Below, piece after piece: positions 58,626-64,000 of a stretch of 64,000 nucleotides of DNA. Position 1 is the first letter of the stretch, and each line of letters opens with the position of its first letter. The notes under the pieces were generated by a model that worked only from the letters and a program-made list of their open reading frames with translations, was not told the origin of the DNA and searched no databases. Location: positions 1,054,001 to 1,118,000 of the forward strand of contig JAQTHZ010000001.1 of the NCBI GenBank assembly GCA_029433365.1, in the 5' to 3' direction. The DNA comes from Orbaceae bacterium ESL0721. GTDB lineage: Bacteria; Pseudomonadota; Gammaproteobacteria; Enterobacterales; Orbaceae. The position numbers and the translations under genes were made by a program.

Positions 58626-59504
58626 ATGAAAACGCTCTTTCATACCGTAGGTTTAATTGGTCTACCACGTAAAATCGAAGCGTTGCAGACAGATAAAATC
58701 ATCTATGAATGGTTAGTTGAAAAAGGCATTCGGGTATTAGTAGAAGAGAGCTTGGCAGAGCATATCACATTTCCTGTTCATGAATTTGCTACATTAGATG
58801 AGATTGGCAGACAGGCAGAGTTAGCGATTGTGATTGGTGGTGATGGTAATATGTTACGAGCTGCACGTAGTTTCGCACCCTATAATATTAAAGTGATTGG
58901 GATAAATCGTGGTAATTTAGGTTTTTTAACAGATATTTCCCACGAAAATGCGACTGAACAGTTAGAGAGCGTTTTTCAAGGCGAGTATGAAGATGATTCT
59001 CGCTTCTTACTAGAGGTCTCTATTTTGGATCGAGGTGAAGTGATCAGTTCTGGTTTTGCGGTAAATGAAATTGTTGTGACACCAAGTACAGTTGCTCATA
59101 TTATCGATTATGATGTCTACATTAATCAATGTAATGCTTTTTCACAGCGTGCAGACGGACTGATTATTGCGACACCAACTGGATCTACGGCTTACTCGCT
59201 GTCGGCAGGTGGCCCTATTCTAGCACCTCAGCTTGATGCGCTAATTATTACCCCAATGTTTCCTCACTCATTGTCAGCAAGGCCGTTAGTGATAAAAAGT
59301 GATGATAACATTACATTAAAATTCCCTACCACTGCACTGAATTTAAATGTTGCTTGTGATAGTCAAATTATTCTCACAGCCAAACCGGATCAAGAGGTGG
59401 TTATTCGCCGTTCAAATTATGAGTTTAATCTAATCCATTCAAAAGATTATGACTACTTTAATAATCTATCAACAAAATTGGGTTGGTCAAAAAAGATGTA
59501 TTAA
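58626..59504 (+). CDS. nadK: NAD kinase
   Basis: Phosphorylates NAD to NADP in the cytosol. 292 residues from the chosen ATG, identical to E. coli. GGDGN motif in IVIGGDGNMLRAAR, INRGNLGFLTDI, TPTGSTAYSLSAGGPI and the C-terminal DYDYFNNLSTKLGWSKK. AAGGA (58614-58618) is seven bases before ATG 58626; GTG 58608 and ATG 58623 are in frame but less likely. Divergent from grpE. Confidence 0.96.
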   Translation: MKTLFHTVGLIGLPRKIEALQTDKIIYEWLVEKGIRVLVEESLAEHITFPVHEFATLDEIGRQAELAIVIGGDGNMLRAARSFAPYNIKVIGINRGNLGFLTDISHENATEQLESVFQGEYEDDSRFLLEVSILDRGEVISSGFAVNEIVVTPSTVAHIIDYDVYINQCNAFSQRADGLIIATPTGSTAYSLSAGGPILAPQLDALIITPMFPHSLSARPLVIKSDDNITLKFPTTALNLNVACDSQIILTAKPDQEVVIRRSNYEFNLIHSKDYDYFNNLSTKLGWSKKMY

Positions 59505-59514
59505 TATTAGTGGT

Positions 59515-59572
59515 TTTATACTTCTTCGCTGTTTTTAAACAGTATTGTCTACAAACAGGGAAGAAGTATAAA
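59515..59572. repeat. 13-bp inverted repeat between nadK and lysS
   Basis: TTTATACTTCTTC (59515-59527) pairs with GAAGAAGTATAAA (59560-59572) and encloses a smaller hairpin (CTGTTT/AAACAG). It lies between two converging genes and may terminate both. Confidence 0.6.
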
Positions 59573-59592
59573 GATGAGAGATAAAAGAGAGC

Positions 59593-61131
59593 TTATCTCT
59601 CTTTATTTGGACGCATAGCAGGGAAGAGAATCACATCACGAATTGTATGGCTATTGGTAAATAACATCACCGTACGATCAATACCAATACCCAGACCTGC
59701 GGTTGGTGGCAAACCATGTTCTAATGCTGTGATATAGTCTTCATCATAGAACATCGCTTCATCATCACCAGCATCTTTTTGCGCTACCTGATCTGCAAAT
59801 CGTTGCGCTTGATCTTCCGCATCATTTAGCTCTGAGAAACCATTACCAATTTCGCGACCACCGATAAAGAATTCAAATCGATCTGTAACAAATGGATTTT
59901 GATCATTACGACGAGCAAGTGGCGAAACTTCTGCTGGATATTCAGTAATAAATGTTGGTTGAATAAGATTTGCTTCAACCACCTCTTCAAAAATTTCAGT
60001 AACAACGCGACCAAGTCCCCAACCTTTTTCAATCTTAATTCCAACTGCTTTTGCAATCTCAGATGCTTTCTCAAAATCATCAAGATCAGTGATATCAGTT
60101 TCAGGTCGATAGTGGCAAATTGCATCACGCATTGTCATTTTGACAAACGGTTTACCAAAATCAAACGTATGTTCACCATACTGCACAACAGGATTACCGG
60201 TAATATTTACTGCTAATCGGCGGAAGAGATCTTCAACTAAAACGATAAGATCTTTATAGTCCGCATACGCCATATACATCTCCATCATTGTGAATTCAGG
60301 ATTATGACGTGGTGAGACACCCTCATTACGGAAGTTACGATTAATCTCAAATACGCGCTCAAAACCACCAACCACTAATCGCTTAAGATAGAGTTCAGGT
60401 GCAATACGTAGATACATATCGATATCTAACGCATTATGGTGGGTGGTAAAAGGTTTTGCTGATGCACCGCCAGGGATCACATGCATCATCGGTGTCTCGA
60501 CCTCCATAAAGTGGTGATCTAACATAAAGCTACGAATTTCGGCAACCACTTGTGAACGTGCTTGAAAAGTATTGCGAGATGATTGATTTGTAATTAAATC
60601 AAGATAACGTTGGCGATAACGCATCTCCTGATCCGCAAGTCCATGGAATTTATCAGGTAGTGGACGAAGTGCTTTGGTCAGTAGCCTGATTTCTTGGCAA
60701 TGGATTGATAACTCACCTGTTTTTGTCTTAAAGAGGTAACCTTTTGCACCAATAATATCGCCTAGATCCCACTTTTTAAACTGTTCGTTATAGAGACCTT
60801 CAGGGAGATCATCACGCGTAACATAAAGTTGAATCTGCCCGCCAACATCTTGTAAGGAGACAAAAGAGGCTTTACCCATAACACGACGCATCATCATACG
60901 TCCTGCTACACTAACAATAATCTTATCTTCAATTAACTCTTCGTTGGTTTTATCATCATATTGTTTATGTAGTTTTTTAGAGATGGTATCGCGTCTAAAA
61001 TCATTTGGGAATGCAATACCCTGTTCTCGAATATGAACCAATTTTTCGCGGCGATTTTTTAATTCATTATTTAGTTCATTGTTCAGATCATCAATTTGAG
61101 TTAGTTGATTATCTTGTTGCTCAGTAGACAT
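59593..61131 (-). CDS. lysS: Lysyl-tRNA synthetase (class II)
   Basis: Charges tRNA-Lys. 512 residues (E. coli 505). N-terminal OB-fold anticodon domain ([21 protein letters not shown]), catalytic domain with class II motif 1 ([19 protein letters not shown]), motif 2 ([20 protein letters not shown]) and motif 3 ([13 protein letters not shown]). The N-terminus has a small tandem duplication NNELNNELK from a 12-bp DNA repeat (61063-61086). It lies 34 bases after prfB, the usual prfB-lysS operon. Confidence 0.97.
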   Translation of the reverse strand: MSTEQQDNQLTQIDDLNNELNNELKNRREKLVHIREQGIAFPNDFRRDTISKKLHKQYDDKTNEELIEDKIIVSVAGRMMMRRVMGKASFVSLQDVGGQIQLYVTRDDLPEGLYNEQFKKWDLGDIIGAKGYLFKTKTGELSIHCQEIRLLTKALRPLPDKFHGLADQEMRYRQRYLDLITNQSSRNTFQARSQVVAEIRSFMLDHHFMEVETPMMHVIPGGASAKPFTTHHNALDIDMYLRIAPELYLKRLVVGGFERVFEINRNFRNEGVSPRHNPEFTMMEMYMAYADYKDLIVLVEDLFRRLAVNITGNPVVQYGEHTFDFGKPFVKMTMRDAICHYRPETDITDLDDFEKASEIAKAVGIKIEKGWGLGRVVTEIFEEVVEANLIQPTFITEYPAEVSPLARRNDQNPFVTDRFEFFIGGREIGNGFSELNDAEDQAQRFADQVAQKDAGDDEAMFYDEDYITALEHGLPPTAGLGIGIDRTVMLFTNSHTIRDVILFPAMRPNKER

Positions 61132-61165
61132 AGTTTTACCTTTTATTTATGAGTAGATCTAACCG

Positions 61166-62264
61166 TTATAGACCCGCTTTTAAACTTTCGACAATAAATT
61201 GATCCAGATCACCATCGAGTACTGCGCCAGTGTTACGCGTTTCAATGCCTGTACGAAGATCTTTAATACGTGAATCATCTAATACATAAGAACGAATCTG
61301 ACTACCCCATCCGATATCAGATTTATTCTCCTCCATCTGCTGTTTTTCAGCATTTTTTTTCTGTATTTCAAGCTCATAAAGTTTAGCTTTGAGCTGTTTC
61401 ATCGCCTGATCTTTATTGCTATGTTGAGAACGATTATTTTGACACTGGACAACAATACCTGTCGGAATATGGGTTATACGTACGGCAGACTCTGTACGGT
61501 TAACATGTTGACCACCTGCCCCTGACGCGCGGTAAACATCAATGCGTAGATCAGCAGGGTTGATATCGATTGCAATATCACCATCAATTTCAGGATAGAC
61601 AAATACAGATGCAAATGAAGTATGGCGACGGTTGCCTGAATCAAATGGACTTTTACGTACTAACCGATGCACACCAGTCTCAGTGCGTAGCCAACCATAG
61701 GCGTAATCACCAGTAACTTTTATAGTAGCAGATTTAATCCCTGCTACATCACCATCAGATAGTTCGATCACTTCGGTTGTAAAACCTTTTGCTTCTGCCC
61801 AACGTAAGTACATGCGCAGCAACATTTCAGCCCAATCCTGAGCTTCTGTTCCTCCTGAACCAGATTGAATATCCAGATAGCAATCCGCACTATCAAAATC
61901 ACCTGAAAACATACGACGAAACTCGAGACGAGCCAATTTAGATTCTAATTGATTAAGTTCAATATTCGCTTCATCAAAAGTCTCTTGATCTTCTGCTTCT
62001 ACCGCAAGATCTAATAACCCTTGCACATCATCTAAACCTTGTACTAGCGCATCAATAGTCTGAATAACTTCATCAAGAATAACGCGCTCTTTACCTAATG
62101 CTTGTGCTTTTTCAGGATCTGCCCACACTTCTGGCTGCTCTAACTCAGCGTTAACCTCTTCGAGGCGCTCTTTTTTGAGATCATAGTCAAAGATACCCCC
62201 TAATTACATTAGTTCGCTCAGTAAATTCGACAATTTTGGTAGTAATAGGATTTATTTCAAACAT
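61166..62264 (-). CDS. prfB: Peptide chain release factor 2 (programmed +1 frameshift)
   Basis: Releases peptides at UGA and UAA. The full 365-residue product (same as E. coli) needs a +1 shift. Frame 0 starts at ATG 62264 (MFEINPIT) and reaches the in-frame TGA at 62189-62187 after 25 codons. The site reads AGGGGG TAT CTT TGA C: an internal Shine-Dalgarno, slippery CTT and UGA-C. The second part, 62188-61166, continues [12 protein letters not shown]. Domains: coiled-coil domain 1, SPF tripeptide in [11 protein letters not shown] in [16 protein letters not shown]. It autoregulates: low RF2 favours the shift. Operon with lysS. Confidence 0.97.
62187..62201 (-). promoter_or_regulatory. RF2 frameshift site
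   Basis: AGG GGG TAT CTT TGA on the minus strand. All known elements (SD-like AGGGGG, CUU slip codon, UGA followed by C) are conserved. Confidence 0.95.
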
Positions 62265-62587
62265 GATTATTCATTGATTTTAGGTTATTTAACAAATTGA
62301 CTATTGCGTGTGACTAAACATTATATTGTAGCGGATTTAGGCAACAGTTAGCAATTTATTTCAATTACTCTCTTACTTGATTCCAATTTCGATAACCGTG
62401 TGTCAGAAGATAAGCTCTATTTAAGGTTAATATTTGCGATCTCTATAAAGATAAGTATGAATTTTAAGATAATAGGGGAAATAATAAATAGCAAAAGAGA
62501 CGCAATTAATGCGTCTCTCTTTTTGATATAAATAACTTATTTAAATAAATATTTTTATATCAATACTGGATTTAACCATAATAGATA
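62265..62587. other. prfB-sodA spacer
   Basis: 323 bp without a gene: upstream region of prfB and the sodA terminator near 62492-62522. Nothing else was recognised. Confidence 0.5.
62492..62522 (-). terminator. Terminator of sodA
   Basis: AGAGACGCA (62496-62504) pairs with TGCGTCTCT (62510-62518). Flanked by AAAA on one side and a T-rich run on the other, it can act on both strands. Confidence 0.85.
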
Positions 62588-63214
62588 TTATGCTTGCGCT
62601 TTACTATACAGTTCAGCGACTTTATCCCAGTTTACTACGTTCCAAAATGCACCAATGTAATCAACACGTCGATTTTGATATTTTAAATAGTAAGCGTGCT
62701 CCCATACATCTAAAGCTAAAATTGGTGTACCAAACACACCCGCATATTTTTCGCCCATCAGTGGAGTGTCTTGATTAGCAGTTGAGACAATTGCTAATTT
62801 GTTTTTCTGAACAACTAACCATGCCCAACCTGAACCAAATCGACCTGCTGCTGCCGCTGCAAATTTCTCTTTAAATGCATCAACTGAGCCAAAAGTCTTT
62901 TCAATATCAGCTCTTAAATCACCAGTCAATTCAGTACCTACTTTCAACAGTTCCCAGAATAGTGAATGGTTAACATGACCACCCACATTATTTTTAATGC
63001 CTGTTAATTTATCAGCTGGAACTTGATCAAGATTTTGTAATAATTTTGCTGGTTCCCAGTTTTGCAACTCAGTTGGAAGGGTTTCTAGAATAGCATTCGC
63101 ATTATTGACATAAGTTTGATGATGTTTATCATGATGAAAATGCATTGTTTCTGCATCTATATAAGGTTCTAACGCATCATAAGCATAAGGTAATGGAGGA
63201 AGAGTATAAGCCAT
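62588..63214 (-). CDS. sodA: Superoxide dismutase, Mn type
   Basis: Detoxifies superoxide in the cytosol. 208 residues (E. coli SodA 206). Metal ligands: His in [17 protein letters not shown], His in [13 protein letters not shown], Asp and His in [16 protein letters not shown]. Similarity to SodA ([31 protein letters not shown]) is higher than to iron SodB. Strong Shine-Dalgarno AAAGGAG. Monocistronic with its own terminator. Metal preference is inferred from overall similarity. Confidence 0.95.
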   Translation of the reverse strand: MAYTLPPLPYAYDALEPYIDAETMHFHHDKHHQTYVNNANAILETLPTELQNWEPAKLLQNLDQVPADKLTGIKNNVGGHVNHSLFWELLKVGTELTGDLRADIEKTFGSVDAFKEKFAAAAAGRFGSGWAWLVVQKNKLAIVSTANQDTPLMGEKYAGVFGTPILALDVWEHAYYLKYQNRRVDYIGAFWNVVNWDKVAELYSKAQA

Positions 63215-63449
63215 GACAGTGCTCCTTTAAAAGTTAAGCTTGGATTGAATTCTGATTATTACATATCGAAATTATCAGTGTATTGATTCAGCCTACTTTA
63301 ATGCACAAATATAATTTGTGTCAAAGAGTATATGCATCTTTAACAAAACAGGATAACTATTAGATAGATAATTTGCACCAATTAAATTAAAAACTCCCAT
63401 TTAAGCCGCTTTTTATATAACCAATCGATCACTATTTTTAAAAATATAC

Positions 63450-63478
63450 TGGACAATACTCAATTTTATGCGTAATAT
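63450..63478 (+). promoter_or_regulatory. Promoter of the hisR-proM tRNA genes
   Basis: TGGACA (63450-63455), 17-base spacer, TAATAT (63473-63478), with the tRNA starting 16 bases later. Confidence 0.7.
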
Positions 63479-63493
63479 TCGCCACTATTCAAC

Positions 63494-63570
63494 GGTGGCT
63501 ATAGCTCAGTTGGTAGAGCCCTGGATTGTGATTCCAGTTGTCGTGGGTTCGAATCCCATTAGCCACCCCA
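63494..63570 (+). tRNA. hisR: tRNA-His (GTG)
   Basis: 77 nt with encoded CCA and the extra 5' G typical of tRNA-His; anticodon GTG; sequence near identical to E. coli hisR. Confidence 0.97.
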
Positions 63571-63708
63571 TTATCTTTATATATGTTGTTTTTATGTCTT
63601 TTTAAAATAACAGTTATTAAAAATAGTAGTTTTTAAAATAACAGTTTTTATAAATAACAGTATATATAGGATATAAAAATATATAGGATATAAAAGCTTT
63701 ATACTTCA
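63571..63708. repeat. 15-17 bp degenerate repeats between the tRNA genes
   Basis: Units such as TAACAGTTATTAAAAA, TAGTAGTTTTTAAAA and TAACAGTTTTTATAAA, then two copies of TATATAGGATATAAAA, fill about 63610-63697 of this tRNA spacer. Confidence 0.65.
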
Positions 63709-63785
63709 CGGCGAGTAGCGCAGCTTGGTAGCGCAACTGGTTTGGGACCAGTGGGTCGGAGGTTCGAATCCTCTCTCGCCGACCA
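63709..63785 (+). tRNA. proM: tRNA-Pro (TGG)
   Basis: 77 nt with encoded CCA, anticodon TGG, near identical to E. coli proM. hisR and proM belong to the same cluster (argX-hisR-leuT-proM) in E. coli; here argX and leuT are absent. Confidence 0.97.
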
Positions 63786-64000
63786 ATCTTTCCCTCTATC
63801 TTAATTATCTTTTTAACCGTTCAGTTACAACTATAATTCCTAGTTATTATTCTCTATTTTACAAAAATATTTTTTATTTGTTTTATCTCGCTATTTTGTT
63901 TTAATAGGCAAATTAATTTTTATTTTATCAATTATCTTGATAGGAAATTAGGGTAAGAATTTGATGAAATTCCCCCTATAAACACGCTATCTTGGCAAAT

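Noticed and set aside
63215-63300. Fur-box-like sequence in front of sodA
   Set aside because: Only a partial match to GATAATGATAATCATTATC is seen by eye; not enough to claim regulation.
63786-64000. Start of a gene at the right end (ATG near 63964)
   Set aside because: The frame closes after five codons; no other open frame with a ribosome binding site is visible in the last 215 bases.

Overview
The window is a 64 kb chromosomal segment of an AT-rich gammaproteobacterium. Nearly every recognisable protein is close in length and motif order to its Escherichia coli counterpart: MtlA/MtlD/MtlR, Ffh, EttA, YheS, MetB/MetJ, DegQ/DegS, WaaG/WaaP, TcdA, TrkA, LpxA/LpxB, MenA/RraA, NadK, PrfB/LysS, SodA. 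The combination of low GC, enterobacterial-type regulators and operators (MetJ, probable FNR, probable TyrR), natural-competence DprA and a DciA-type helicase loader suggests the Orbales (Orbaceae, e.g. Gilliamella-like insect gut symbionts). That placement is an inference from memory of gene content, not a computed result. No rRNA, CRISPR array, prophage or insertion sequence was found.

Layout. 1-3.7 kb: mannitol operon (3' part of mtlA, mtlD, mtlR). 3.8-6.9 kb: ridA, ffh and a glutathione S-transferase. 6.9-10.4 kb: accessory stretch with two tandem paralogous lipoproteins, near-identical terminators and a decayed EamA gene fragment, followed by an rhtA-like exporter. 11.5-14.5 kb: a TrpXYZ-like ABC transporter with TyrR-like boxes. 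14.7-17.4 kb: grcA (FNR-type promoter) and waaG-waaP (LPS core). 17.6-24 kb: NSS transporter, ettA, tagatose-bisphosphate aldolase and an MFS/MHS transporter with a perfect TyrR-type box. 24-30 kb: metB and metJ around shared met boxes, rpmE, degS, degQ, zapG and a dciA-like gene. 30.3-34.6 kb: OPT transporter and yheS. 34.8-37.7 kb: the classic thrU-tyrU-glyT-thrT-tuf-secE-nusG cluster on the minus strand. 37.9-45.7 kb: adhE, tcdA, trkA, trpS, gph, rpe. 45.9-50.5 kb: fabZ-lpxA-lpxB-rnhB and ndh. 50.8-54.1 kb: an HlyD protein plus two ABC-2 permeases without an adjacent ATPase. 54.3-63.2 kb: menA, rraA, dprA, def, grpE, nadK, lysS, prfB (programmed frameshift) and sodA. 63.5-63.8 kb: tRNA-His and tRNA-Pro.

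Functional picture: a facultatively anaerobic, sugar-fermenting cell. It takes up mannitol by a PTS, ferments with AdhE and protects pyruvate formate-lyase with GrcA, carries menaquinone synthesis and NDH-2, and makes lipid A and a phosphorylated LPS core. Heat-shock (grpE) and envelope-stress (degS/degQ) genes are present.

The most unusual signals are in non-coding DNA. One is an exact 14-base motif (AACCCTAAAACATT) in five separate intergenic regions. The other is a pervasive set of degenerate 13-16 bp tandem arrays that often start at the last codons of the upstream gene and, in dprA, also occur in frame inside a coding sequence. Start codons were moved inward where homology or a Shine-Dalgarno sequence supported it; these choices are noted per gene.
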